Source of the DNA: Collinsella aerofaciens
GTDB lineage: Bacteria; Actinomycetota; Coriobacteriia; Coriobacteriales; Coriobacteriaceae
DNA: 64,000 bases
Direction: 5' to 3'
NCBI RefSeq assembly: GCF_963360655.1
Contig: NZ_OY725712.1
Location: 1,302,001-1,366,000 of the forward strand
Program-made: the position numbers and the translations under genes
The notes under the pieces: model-generated
The model's database searches: none
What the model saw: the letters and a program-made list of their open reading frames with translations, nothing else
Told to the model about the DNA's origin: nothing
Shown: piece after piece, positions 16,180-24,760 of the stretch
Position numbering within the stretch: the stretch's first letter is position 1
How the letters are laid out: every line of letters starts with the position of its first letter

Positions 16180-16914
16180 ATGGAGCTTAAACGCATAGCT
16201 CGGCTGGCGAGAGCCGGCGACCGCGTGCTTACGTGGTTTGCCGGCTTTCTCGTGCTGCTCATGCTGCTGTACGGGGGCTATTCGCTGTGGGATACAAACA
16301 ACGTTATGAACGGCGGGTTCATCAGCGATGAGCTGCTGCACTACAAACCCACCGGGACCAACGATTGCGCACGCCTGCAGGATCTGATGGCCAAAAATCC
16401 CGACGTTGTCGGATGGGTCACCATCGATGGCACCAACATCGATTATCCCTTCGTTCAGGGAAAAGATAACCAGGAATACCTCAACAAAAACGTGTTGGGG
16501 GAGTCCGCGGTTTCGGGAGCGGTGTTTTTGGATACGCGCAACAGCCGCGCGATGACCGATCCCTACAATCTGCTCTATGCGCACCACATGGATAACGGTG
16601 CGATGTTTGGCGATGTCGATCGGTTTCTAGACAGGGGCTTCTTTGACCTGCACCGCACGGGCACGCTCTACACAAAGGATGGGGCGTTCCGGCTGCGCAT
16701 CGTTGCCGTGTGTTCGTTTGCTGCGAGTGATGACATTATCTTTGGGCCGGGAAACCTGGACCAGGCCTCGATGCAGACGCTGCTCACGCATATCTCGCAG
16801 ACGGCGGTGCATGCGGACATGGATGACGTTGGCCCTGATTCGCGCATCATCGCTCTTTCTACCTGCAGTGATAAAACAAACGGGCGCCGAGCACTTATAG
16901 CAGAGGTCTTGTAG
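16180..16914 (+). CDS. Class B sortase, pilus polymerase
   Basis: A 244-residue transpeptidase with an N-terminal membrane anchor (about 17-35). It has the catalytic His135 (YAHHM), Cys229 (LSTC) and Arg236 (NGRR) of class B sortases. Class B-like sortases polymerise FctA pilins with VPTG motifs in streptococci, matching VPTD/VPTG in the two upstream surface proteins. It starts 20 nt after the pilin gene; last gene of the pilus operon. No clear terminator was found after it. Confidence 0.93.
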   Translation: MELKRIARLARAGDRVLTWFAGFLVLLMLLYGGYSLWDTNNVMNGGFISDELLHYKPTGTNDCARLQDLMAKNPDVVGWVTIDGTNIDYPFVQGKDNQEYLNKNVLGESAVSGAVFLDTRNSRAMTDPYNLLYAHHMDNGAMFGDVDRFLDRGFFDLHRTGTLYTKDGAFRLRIVAVCSFAASDDIIFGPGNLDQASMQTLLTHISQTAVHADMDDVGPDSRIIALSTCSDKTNGRRALIAEVL

Positions 16915-17056
16915 CTCATTGAATATTCCGATTAAGCTGCGCCCCATAGGCTGCATCAAGTTTGAGGCTCTCGGTCCATCATGGTAGAGTTGTCCGCGCG
17001 TGAATTTCGGCACACTGCGCGCTATCTGAGCTTTTACCGTTTGGAGGAGTGAGCTT

Positions 17057-18148
17057 GTGAATGCTTCTGTCGCCAAGAAGGCCAGCCAGGCGGTGCGCCT
17101 TCTGATGATGGCGCTCACGGCAGTTCTTATCTTTTTCTTCATCAATGTCATGTTGCTCGTCTCCGACATCCAGGGCACGGCGCGCGTGGTCAACTACGCC
17201 GGTCTGGTGCGCGGCACCACGCAGCGAATCGTTAAGCTCGAGGATGCAGGCCAGCCACAAGACGACCTGCTCAAGGCCGTTGATTCATACATTAGTGGTT
17301 TGCGCTACGGAAGCGACGACCTCAATCTCGTCCGTCTCGATGACGATGAGTATCAGGCAAAGATGACCGAGCTCGCGAGCTATTTTGACAAGCTTCGCAC
17401 CGAGATTGCCCGTGTGCGCGAAGTCGGCTACGAGAACACCGACATCATCGCCATGAGCGAGGAGTTCTTTGGCATTTGTGACGATGCCACGAGGCTTGCG
17501 GAGGACTACTCCCAGGAGAAGGCCACGGCGCTCAATCGCCTTGAGGGTTTGGTGATTATCGACATCGTGGGCCTGGTGGCGACCTTTGCGGTCGAACTTG
17601 CTCGCGCGGTGCGCACTGCCGCGCTCAATCGCGAGCTGCAGAACAAAGTCTATCTCGATGAAGCCACGGGACTGCCCAACAAGAACAAGTGCGAGGAAAT
17701 CTTGGGGCAGGGGCATCCCGTTTCCGCCGAAGCGCCTGTTGCGCTGTGTGTTTTCGATCTTAACAATCTGCATACGGTCAATAACAGCTTTGGCCACGAG
17801 AAGGGTGACGAGTACATCCGTTCTTTTGCCCAGCAGCTGGGGTGCGTGGCGTCCGAGACCTGCTTTGTGGGCCGCGACGGCGGCGATGAGTTTATCGCGG
17901 TGCTGTGGGATGCCGATCGAGCTGCCGTGGAATCCTGTCTCGCTCGGATTCGTGCGAACGTGAGCGAGTATTCCGAGGCTCACCCCGACATGCCTATCAG
18001 CTACGCGGTGGGCTATGTGCTTTCCAGTGATTATGATGAACCGCCCACGATGCGCGAGCTCTTTTCCCAAGCCGACAAAAACATGTACATCGACAAGAAC
18101 CGCGTAAAGACAGCCGAGGCAGCTGGGCCGCAACGCGAGGAGCGGTAA
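17057..18148 (+). CDS. Membrane-bound GGDEF protein (putative diguanylate cyclase)
   Basis: A 363-residue protein. A membrane helix (about 15-36) is followed by an extracytoplasmic four-helix sensor region resembling PilJ/NarX-type domains (YAGLVRGTTQRIVKLE), a second membrane helix (about 165-185) and a cytoplasmic GGDEF domain. The active-site motif RDGGDEF is intact, so c-di-GMP synthesis is likely. GTG start at 17057 with GGAGGA upstream. It lies just after the pilus operon; a link to surface attachment is suggestive only. Confidence 0.9.
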   Translation: MNASVAKKASQAVRLLMMALTAVLIFFFINVMLLVSDIQGTARVVNYAGLVRGTTQRIVKLEDAGQPQDDLLKAVDSYISGLRYGSDDLNLVRLDDDEYQAKMTELASYFDKLRTEIARVREVGYENTDIIAMSEEFFGICDDATRLAEDYSQEKATALNRLEGLVIIDIVGLVATFAVELARAVRTAALNRELQNKVYLDEATGLPNKNKCEEILGQGHPVSAEAPVALCVFDLNNLHTVNNSFGHEKGDEYIRSFAQQLGCVASETCFVGRDGGDEFIAVLWDADRAAVESCLARIRANVSEYSEAHPDMPISYAVGYVLSSDYDEPPTMRELFSQADKNMYIDKNRVKTAEAAGPQREER

Positions 18149-18170
18149 GCCTGTAACAGAGGGCATAGAA

Positions 18171-18207
18171 AAGCCTCCGCAGCTCGTGTGGCTGCGGAGG
18201 CTTTATT
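18171..18207 (+). terminator. Terminator after the GGDEF gene
   Basis: AAGCCTCCGCAGC 18171-18183 pairs perfectly with 18191-18203 (13 bp, 7-nt loop), followed by TTATT. Confidence 0.85.
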
Positions 18208-18235
18208 CGTTGCGGTGCATTGTGTTTGGGTCGTT

Positions 18236-18317
18236 GAGATGAGTCGATTTGCCCCGAAAGAGGAGGGCATTGACCTTAGGGTCATGCCCGACGAATGAGC
18301 GGCAAATCGGCCATCTC
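18236..18317. repeat. Dispersed structured element, copy I
   Basis: Outer stem 18236-18253 with 18301-18317 (GAGATG and CGATTTGCC blocks, one bulge). Inner hairpin 18265-18289 has GGGCAT, GACC, loop TTAG, GGTC, ATGCCC. Same inner-hairpin plan as copies II-V; the conserved middle stem and flanking GACGCTGC are not evident, so this is the most diverged copy. It lies between convergent genes. Confidence 0.6.
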
Positions 18318-18328
18318 GGCGAGCCGAA

Positions 18329-20248
18329 CTACTCCAGCTCAAACGCTCCGGTATAGAGCTGGTAGTAATACCCGCGCTTGGCGATCAGCTCGTCGTGGTT
18401 GCCGCGCTCGATGATGCGGCCGTGGTCCAGACAGATGATCGCGTCGGAGTTGCGCACGGTGGACAGGCGGTGTGCGATGACAAACGTCGTGCGGCCTTCC
18501 ATGAGCTTGTCCATGCCGGCCTGCACGATAGCCTCGGTGCGGGTATCGATGCTCGACGTGGCCTCGTCCAGAATCATTGCCGGCGGATCGGCGACGGCGG
18601 CGCGTGCGATCGAAATCAGCTGACGCTGGCCCTGCGACAGCTGCGCGCCGTTGCCGGTGAGCATGGTGTCGTAGCCGTCGGGCAGGCGGGTGATAAAGTC
18701 GTCCGCGCCCGCGAGCTTGGCCGCCGCGATGCACTCCTCGTCGGTGGCATCCAGATTGCCGTAGCGGATGTTATCCATCACGGTGCCGGTGAACAGGTTT
18801 ACGTCCTGCAGCACCACGCCCAGCGAGCGGCGCAGGTCTGCCTTGCGGATCTTGTTGACGTTGATGCCGTCGTAGCGAATCTTGCCGTCGGCGATGTCAT
18901 AGAAGCGGTTGATGAGGTTGGTGATGGTCGTCTTACCGGCACCGGTGGCGCCGACAAACGCGACCTTCTGGCCCGGCTTGGCAAACACGGACACGCCGTG
19001 CAGCACCTCGTGGTCGGGCGTGTAGCCAAAGTCGACGTTGTCCATGACCAGGTCGCCACGCAGCGGCACGTACTCGATCTCGCCGGTTGCGCGGTGCGGA
19101 TGTTTCCACGCCCACATGCCGGTGTGGTGGTCGGCCTCCTCGAGCTGCCAGGTGTCGGGGTTGACCTGCGCGTTGACGAGCGTCACATAGCCTTCGTCGG
19201 CTTCGGGCTCCTCGTCGATGAGCTCAAAGATGCGGTCGGCGCCGGCGAGGCCCATGACCACTGCGTTGATCTGCTGCGAGATCTGACCGATCTGTCCGCA
19301 GAACTGCTTGGTCATGTTGAGGAACGGCACTACGACGGCGATGGACAGCGTCATGCCCGAGATGCTCAGATTGGGCACGCCCAGCGCCAGGAAAATGCCG
19401 CCTGCCAGTGCGACCAGCACGTAGAGCAGGTTGCCCAGGTTCATAAGGATAGGCATGAGGATGTTGGCGTACATGTTGGCCTTCTGCGAGACCTCGAAGA
19501 GCTTTTCGTTGCGCTCGTCAAAATCGGCCTCGGCGGCAGACTCGTGGCAGAATGCCTTGACGACCTTCTGGCCGTTCATGACTTCCTCGATATGGCCCTC
19601 GACCACGCCGAGCTCGGTCTGCTGCGCAATGAAGAAGCGCGCGGAGTTGGAGCCGAGCAGCTTGGTCATAAAGGTCATAAAGGCGACGCCGGCCACAATG
19701 ACCAGGCACATCCACACGCTGTAGTACAGCATGATAAAGAACACCGTGACGATGACGATGGTCGTCATGAGCAGGTTGGGCAGCGACTGGCTGATCATCT
19801 GGCGCAGCGTGTCGATGTCGTTGGTGTAGTGGCTCATGATGTCGCCGCGCTGATGCGTGTCGAAGTAGCGAATCGGCAGGTCCTGCATACGGTTGAACAT
19901 CTTCTCGCGCAGCTTTTCGAGCGAGCCCTGCGTGACGATGGCCATGGCGCGGTTCCAGAAGAGCGAAGACAGGATGCCGATGCCGTAGATGCAGGCGAGG
20001 GTGGTCACGAGCTGTGCGATCTTGGGCTGTGCGGCTTCCCAATCGCCCGACTGCCACGATTCGCTAATAATCTGCAGAGCGCTCTGAAGGAAGGTCGCAC
20101 CGATGGAGTTGATGATGGCGCAGAGCACCACGCCGACAACGACGAGGGGCAAAAGCACGGGGTAGAAGCCAAAGAGCGTCTTGATGAGGCGCGACATGGT
20201 GCCGCCCTTGCGGTTGAGTGCGCGCTCGGCGGTCGTTGCCTTACTCAT
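18329..20248 (-). CDS. ABC exporter half-transporter, subunit 2
   Basis: A 639-residue fused membrane domain (six spans) and nucleotide-binding domain of the MsbA/LmrA type. Walker A GATGAGKTT, signature LSQGQRQL and Walker B plus catalytic Glu in LDEATSS are canonical. It starts inside the previous gene (8-nt overlap 20241-20248), so the two halves are translationally coupled and probably form a heterodimer. Between the membrane and ATPase domains it carries an extra segment rich in acidic and His/Trp residues (around ADHHTGMWAWKHPH). Likely multidrug or lipid export under the MarR regulator. Confidence 0.92.
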   Translation of the reverse strand: MSKATTAERALNRKGGTMSRLIKTLFGFYPVLLPLVVVGVVLCAIINSIGATFLQSALQIISESWQSGDWEAAQPKIAQLVTTLACIYGIGILSSLFWNRAMAIVTQGSLEKLREKMFNRMQDLPIRYFDTHQRGDIMSHYTNDIDTLRQMISQSLPNLLMTTIVIVTVFFIMLYYSVWMCLVIVAGVAFMTFMTKLLGSNSARFFIAQQTELGVVEGHIEEVMNGQKVVKAFCHESAAEADFDERNEKLFEVSQKANMYANILMPILMNLGNLLYVLVALAGGIFLALGVPNLSISGMTLSIAVVVPFLNMTKQFCGQIGQISQQINAVVMGLAGADRIFELIDEEPEADEGYVTLVNAQVNPDTWQLEEADHHTGMWAWKHPHRATGEIEYVPLRGDLVMDNVDFGYTPDHEVLHGVSVFAKPGQKVAFVGATGAGKTTITNLINRFYDIADGKIRYDGINVNKIRKADLRRSLGVVLQDVNLFTGTVMDNIRYGNLDATDEECIAAAKLAGADDFITRLPDGYDTMLTGNGAQLSQGQRQLISIARAAVADPPAMILDEATSSIDTRTEAIVQAGMDKLMEGRTTFVIAHRLSTVRNSDAIICLDHGRIIERGNHDELIAKRGYYYQLYTGAFELE

Positions 20249-22055
20249 GTGCCTCGCCTCCTTCCTGGGTCTGAGCTTGCGTTACGGATGCCTCGGTGTC
20301 GGCCTCGACGGCTCCTTCGCCCTCGGCAGACATCTTGTTTTGCGAGGTAAAGGTCTCGCGGTAGATCTCGCTCGTCTTGAGCAGCTCGTCATGGTTGCCG
20401 ATCTGCGCGATACGGCCACCCTCCATGACGATGATGCGATCGGCGTCCTGCACGGAGCTGATGCGCTGGGCGATGATGAGCTTGGTCGTGTTGGGCAGAT
20501 AGCTTGCCAACCCTGCGCGGATCTTGGCGTCGGTCTTGGTGTCGACAGCGCTGGTGGAGTCGTCCAGGATTAAGATCTTGGGGCGACGCAGCAGGGCACG
20601 CGCAATGCACAGGCGCTGCTTCTGACCGCCGGAAACATTGGAGCCGCCCTGTTCGATCCAGGTGTCATAGCCCTTGGGGAAGCCATCGACAAACTCGTCG
20701 GCGCAGGCCAGATGTGCCGCCTCGCGGACTTCCTCGTCGGTGGCGTTCGGGTCGCCCCAGCGCAGGTTCTCGGCAATGGTGCCGCTAAACAGCACGTTTT
20801 TCTGCAGCACCATGGCCACTTGGTGGCGCAGCGCGTCCAGGTCGTAGTCGCGTACGTCCATGCCGCCCACGCGCACGGTGCCTTCGGTGGCGTCGTACAG
20901 ACGGGCGATGAGGTTTACAAGCGTGGACTTGGCCGAGCCGGTACCGCCGATGATACCGATGGTCTCGCCGCTCTTAATGTGCAGGTCGATATCGTCGAGC
21001 GCCTGGCGCTTCGCATGCGCGGAATACTTAAAGCTCACGTGGTCAAAGTCGATGGAACCGTCGGCAACCCCGAGCACGGGCTCGGCGGGATCGGCGATCG
21101 TGGGCTCGGCGGCCAGCACCTCGGTAATGCGGTGCGCCGATTCGTCGGCCATGGTCACCATGACAAAGATCATCGACAGCTGCATCAGGCTCATGAGGAT
21201 CGCGAAGCCATAGGTAAAGATCGAGGAGAGCTGGCCCACGTCGAACAGCGTGCCCTGGCTCGTGATGATGAGCTTGGATCCCAGGTAGATGATGATGACA
21301 AATGCGCCGTTGACGCAGATGTTCATCATGGGGTTGTTAAAGGCGAGCAGCTTCTCGGCGCGGGTGAAGTCCATCTGGACGTCGTGCGCGGCGGTGGCGA
21401 ACTTCTCCTTCTCAAAGTCTTCGCGCACGTAGCTCTTGACCACGCGCATGCCGGTGACGTTTTCCTCGACGGACTCGTTAAGGGCGTCGTACTTGTGGAA
21501 CACGCGCGAGAAGATGGGGCGTACCTTAAAGATGATAAAGAACAGTCCAAAGCCCAGCAGCGGAATGATGACCAGGTAGACCATGGCGACGCTGCCGCCC
21601 ATGGCGTAGGCCATGGCAAAGGCAAAGACCAGCACCAGCGGCGCGCGCACGGCGATGCGGATGAGCATCATAAAGGCCTGCTGCACGTTGTTGATGTCGG
21701 TGGTGAGGCGGGTGACGAGCGAGGAGCTCGAGAACTCATCGATGTTGGCAAAGCTGAACGTCTGGATCTTGTAGAACAGGTCGTGACGCAGGTTCTTGGC
21801 GAAGCCGCAGCTCGCATGACTGCAGGTGACGCCGGCAGCGGCACCAAAAGCGAGCGACGTCAGTGCGATGAGCACCAAAAAGCCTGCGGTGGGAAGCATC
21901 TGGGCGACGGTGGCACCGTCTTTGATGGCGTCGATCATGTCGGCGGTGATAAACGGGACCATCATTTCGCAGAGCACCTCGCCAAGCACCAGCAGCGGCG
22001 TGGCGATCGTGACCGTCTTGTAATCGCGGATGCTTCCCATGAGGGTTTTAATCAT
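20241..22055 (-). CDS. ABC exporter half-transporter, subunit 1
   Basis: A 604-residue half-transporter: six membrane spans, then an ATPase domain with Walker A GGTGSAKST, signature VSGGQKQR and Walker B LILDDSTSAVD. Asp replaces the catalytic Glu after Walker B, the usual mark of the degenerate-site partner in heterodimeric exporters such as LmrCD or BmrCD. The tail (about 575-604) is low-complexity Glu/Thr. It overlaps the MarR gene by 8 nt upstream and the partner subunit by 8 nt downstream. Confidence 0.92.
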   Translation of the reverse strand: MIKTLMGSIRDYKTVTIATPLLVLGEVLCEMMVPFITADMIDAIKDGATVAQMLPTAGFLVLIALTSLAFGAAAGVTCSHASCGFAKNLRHDLFYKIQTFSFANIDEFSSSSLVTRLTTDINNVQQAFMMLIRIAVRAPLVLVFAFAMAYAMGGSVAMVYLVIIPLLGFGLFFIIFKVRPIFSRVFHKYDALNESVEENVTGMRVVKSYVREDFEKEKFATAAHDVQMDFTRAEKLLAFNNPMMNICVNGAFVIIIYLGSKLIITSQGTLFDVGQLSSIFTYGFAILMSLMQLSMIFVMVTMADESAHRITEVLAAEPTIADPAEPVLGVADGSIDFDHVSFKYSAHAKRQALDDIDLHIKSGETIGIIGGTGSAKSTLVNLIARLYDATEGTVRVGGMDVRDYDLDALRHQVAMVLQKNVLFSGTIAENLRWGDPNATDEEVREAAHLACADEFVDGFPKGYDTWIEQGGSNVSGGQKQRLCIARALLRRPKILILDDSTSAVDTKTDAKIRAGLASYLPNTTKLIIAQRISSVQDADRIIVMEGGRIAQIGNHDELLKTSEIYRETFTSQNKMSAEGEGAVEADTEASVTQAQTQEGGEAHE

Positions 22056-22554
22056 CCAGTTCCTCCCAGGTTACGCGGATTTTTTCGAGCATCTCGGCGA
22101 GCTGTTCGCGCTCGTCGTGCGTAAGGGCGCTAAAGGCCTGTTCCCTAAAGCGAATGCGGGCTGCCTGCTCAACACGGGCCTTTTCCCATCCCGCTTCGGT
22201 CAGGCGGATGGTGAGCTGCCGACGGTCTTTGGGATTGCGACTGCGCTCGATAAGACCGCCCAGTTCGAGCTTGGACAGAATCTCGGAAAGGGACCCTGGC
22301 TTGAGGTCGAAGTGCATGCCGAGCTCCTGTTGGGACAGCTCGCCGGTCGGCTGCTTGGCGAGTAGGCAGACAATAGGCGCCTTGCCAGATATGCCGCCGC
22401 CGTGAAAATGCATGTAATGGCCGCAAAAACCCAGGCCGCTCAGGATGCGCTTGGCGAGTTTGTCTTCGGCGCTGACCGCTTCGGGTACATCCGCCGGCTG
22501 TGACGGGTCGCCGCCGGGCCCGTGCGAACAAAGGTTAAGAGGTTCATCGCACAT
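22048..22554 (-). CDS. MarR family transcriptional regulator
   Basis: A 168-residue winged-helix regulator; recognition region GELSQQELGMHFDLKPGSLS and wing NPKDRRQLTIRLT. Cys/His-rich N-terminus (MCDEPLNLCSHG, GFCGHYMHFHGG) may sense metals or oxidants. First gene of the exporter operon, with ATGATTAA overlap into subunit 1, so it probably autoregulates and represses the transporter. A good Shine-Dalgarno (AAAGGAG) precedes ATG 22554, and a candidate operator lies at 22579-22608. Confidence 0.9.
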   Translation of the reverse strand: MCDEPLNLCSHGPGGDPSQPADVPEAVSAEDKLAKRILSGLGFCGHYMHFHGGGISGKAPIVCLLAKQPTGELSQQELGMHFDLKPGSLSEILSKLELGGLIERSRNPKDRRQLTIRLTEAGWEKARVEQAARIRFREQAFSALTHDEREQLAEMLEKIRVTWEELDD

Positions 22555-22578
22555 GAATCAGTGTTGCTCCTTTCTTTA

Positions 22579-22608
22579 GTTAGGTAGTGGAATTGTTTTG
22601 TGCCTAAC
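22579..22608. promoter_or_regulatory. Candidate MarR operator
   Basis: GTTAGG 22579-22584 and CCTAAC 22603-22608 form a dyad; the extended half-sites TTAGTTAGGTA and TGCCTAACCAA match at 9 of 11 positions. It stands about 25 nt upstream of the MarR start codon. Confidence 0.45.
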
Positions 22609-22655
22609 CAATTTAGGAGTGTGAGAAATCAATGTCAAGGTGCCAAACTTATTAA

Positions 22656-22800
22656 GTTACGGCGTTTTGCCAAACGCCGTAACCGCTCGACGCTGCAAAC
22701 GCTCCTAAGCGGCAATCTGGCGTTCAATCGTCGGGCATGGCCACAAGGCCTATGCCCTCCTCTTTCACGCCACCTTGCTCGCTTAGGAACGTTTTCGCTG
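22656..22800. repeat. Dispersed structured element, copy II
   Basis: First hairpin 22656-22683: perfect 12-bp stem GTTACGGCGTTT around TGCC. Then GACGCTGC, and an outer stem 22697-22711 with 22780-22794 (AAACGCTCCTAAGCG, one mismatch). The middle stem is TGGCGT/ACGCCA and the inner hairpin 22733-22757 has GGGCATGGCC and loop ACAA. It ends in TCGCTGTC. It lies between divergent genes, so it is not simply a terminator. In the rest of the gap, 22801-23001, only a possible -10 box (TACACT 22946-22951) was seen. Confidence 0.85.
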
Positions 22801-23001
22801 TCCGTCCTCAACCTGTGATTCCGCCACGGTCCGTTTCGGTGCATGCAATCCCTTGGGGACGGAGGAAAAGGGATCATTTTCCGTAACCTTTCCGCAACAA
22901 TTTACCCTTCGCGCTGCTCGACTCCGCTCACAACGTCCCCTGCGCTACACTTAGTCGCACTGTGGCGCTGCTGCGCCGTGCCCGAACCAAGGGAGACCCT
23001 C

Positions 23002-23826
23002 ATGAAGAACACTCAGCTGCTGCTGATCAACGATATGTGCGGCTACGGCAAGGTCGCGCTTTCCGCCATGCTGCCGGTGCTGTCGCACATGGGCTACCGC
23101 ATCCACAACCTGCCGACGGCACTTGTGTCCGATACGCTCAACTATCCCAAGTTCTACATCCACGACACCACCGAGTACGTGCGCCAGAGCCTCGCCATCT
23201 GGGAGGAGCTCGGCTTTGAGTTCGACGCCATCTCTACCGGCTTTATCGTGACCGAGGAAGAGACGCGCATCATTTCGGACTTCTGCCACCGTCGCGCGCA
23301 AAAGGGTACCAAGGTGTTCGTCGACCCCATCATGGGCGACAACGGCAAGCTCTACGCCGGCGTGCCCGAGTCCACGATCGGTCTCATGCGCAGCCTGCTC
23401 GAGTGCGCCGACTATGCGGTGCCAAACTACACCGAGGCGTGCCTGCTCACCGATACGCCCATTGCCGAGCAAATCACGCCCGATGAGGGCCGCACTCTTG
23501 TGGATGCCGTGCGTGCCCTGGGCGCCAAGTCGGTGGTCATTACGAGCGCTGTGGTCGACGGTGCGAATGTCGTCATCGGTTACGACCATGTGGCGGGGGA
23601 GCACTTCACGATTCCCTTTGAGCTCATTCCGGTCTATTTCCCGGGCACGGGCGACACGTTCTCGGCGGTGCTCGTCGGCCGCGTTATGGCCGGTTGGAGC
23701 CTGCAGCGCGCGACGTCCGATGCCATGCGCGTGGTGGCTGGGCTTATCGAGCGCAATGCCGACCAAGAGGACAAGTCGGCTGGCCTTCCCATCGAGGCCT
23801 GCCTGGATGTGATTGACCATGAGTAA
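23002..23826 (+). CDS. Pyridoxal/pyridoxamine kinase (PdxY/PfkB-like)
   Basis: A 274-residue ribokinase-fold kinase. It begins with the typical LLINDMCGYGKVALSAML segment, contains DPIMGDNGKLY and NYTEACLL, and has the anion-hole/catalytic motif GTGDTFSA near residue 215. It would phosphorylate B6 vitamers to pyridoxal phosphate. ATG 23002 is preferred over the longer open frame because AGGGAG precedes it. Overlaps the next gene by 8 nt (ATGAGTAA). Confidence 0.9.
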   Translation: MKNTQLLLINDMCGYGKVALSAMLPVLSHMGYRIHNLPTALVSDTLNYPKFYIHDTTEYVRQSLAIWEELGFEFDAISTGFIVTEEETRIISDFCHRRAQKGTKVFVDPIMGDNGKLYAGVPESTIGLMRSLLECADYAVPNYTEACLLTDTPIAEQITPDEGRTLVDAVRALGAKSVVITSAVVDGANVVIGYDHVAGEHFTIPFELIPVYFPGTGDTFSAVLVGRVMAGWSLQRATSDAMRVVAGLIERNADQEDKSAGLPIEACLDVIDHE

Positions 23827-24148
23827 TGCTGGCGAGGGCGGCGCCAAGCCTGCGGGCGAGAACAAGCCGCTCGGCGCGCCGCGGGGCAAGCGTCCGCGCA
23901 TCCGCGTGAGCTGCGTGGACCAGCTGGGTGCGTGCCGCTGCCACCATGGTCACAAGCCGGGCGACGTTTTTGACTTCGACCGAGACCGCGGCAAGATGTG
24001 CGCCATGGCCTGCCATGTGGGCTTTCCCTATATCGATATCCTGCGCTATGGCGGAACCGTGCCTGGCAACGAGCCCGGCACGGCAAAGTTCTGCTGCCCC
24101 GAAGTCGATACACTGAACATTTGGCTCGCCGAGATCGTCGACGAGTAG
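23819..24148 (+). CDS. TIGR04076 family protein
   Basis: A 109-residue protein of unknown function. After a Gly/Lys-rich N-terminus it shows the family pattern: Cys pair (CRCHHGHKPGDVF), CAMACHVGFPYI, LRYGG and a C-terminal CCPE. The many Cys/His residues suggest a metal site. It is translationally coupled to the pyridoxal kinase, which may indicate a related role. Confidence 0.8.
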   Translation: MSNAGEGGAKPAGENKPLGAPRGKRPRIRVSCVDQLGACRCHHGHKPGDVFDFDRDRGKMCAMACHVGFPYIDILRYGGTVPGNEPGTAKFCCPEVDTLNIWLAEIVDE

Positions 24149-24150
24149 TC

Positions 24151-24243
24151 GAGCGTGGATTTTCTCCCGTTTAGAGCGTACTTGAGCGCTCAAAGTGGGA
24201 GATTGTCCACACTCAATTTGTATGCGGGAGATTATCCACGCTC
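24151..24243. repeat. Three copies of an 18-nt motif between convergent genes
   Basis: Motif GAGYGTGGAYWWTCTCCC: 24151-24168 on plus, 24197-24214 and 24226-24243 on minus (29-nt period). The outer copies can pair with each other, and a perfect palindrome TTGAGCGCTCAA sits between them at 24182-24193. Function unknown; termination or a repetitive element are possible. Confidence 0.6.
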
Positions 24244-24280
24244 ATTTTGCGCCGAAGACGTGGCCCGCGACCTCGCTTAC

Positions 24281-24727
24281 CTACAGCTGCTCGAGCATAG
24301 CGGTACAACCGGCGAGCACGTCGCGGTAGGTGGCGTCGAAGTTGCCGGTGTACCAGGGATCGGCCACGTCGCCGGGGCGCTCGGTCCAATCGAGCAGGCG
24401 CGTAATTTTGCCGTCGGGGTCGTCGCCAAAGATGCGACGCAGGTCACGCGCGTTCTCGGCATCCATATAGACAATGTGATCCAAGTCGCCATACTCCGCG
24501 CGACGCACCTGACGTGCGCGATGTGCGACGACGGGAATCCCGACCTCGCGCAGCTTGGCGACCGTGCCACGATGCGGCGGGTTGCCGATCTCCTCGGTTG
24601 AGGTCGCTGCGGAATCGATGACAAACTCCGACTCGCGCCCAGCGCGGCGCACGAGCTCGGTAAACACCGACTCAGCCATCGTCGAGCGACAGATATTCCC
24701 GTGGCAAATAAACAGTACGTGCTGCAT
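24281..24727 (-). CDS. Low-molecular-weight protein-tyrosine phosphatase
   Basis: A 148-residue cytoplasmic phosphatase. The P-loop C8-HGNIC-R14-S and the acid/loop motif DPWY (about 122-125) are intact. This family removes phosphate from tyrosine or arginine residues of regulatory proteins. Stands 33 nt downstream of the DUF4143 ATPase gene on the same strand and may be co-transcribed with it. Confidence 0.93.
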   Translation of the reverse strand: MQHVLFICHGNICRSTMAESVFTELVRRAGRESEFVIDSAATSTEEIGNPPHRGTVAKLREVGIPVVAHRARQVRRAEYGDLDHIVYMDAENARDLRRIFGDDPDGKITRLLDWTERPGDVADPWYTGNFDATYRDVLAGCTAMLEQL

Positions 24728-24760
24728 ATGATGGTTCCTTTCTGGGCGGTCGCGCGGGGG

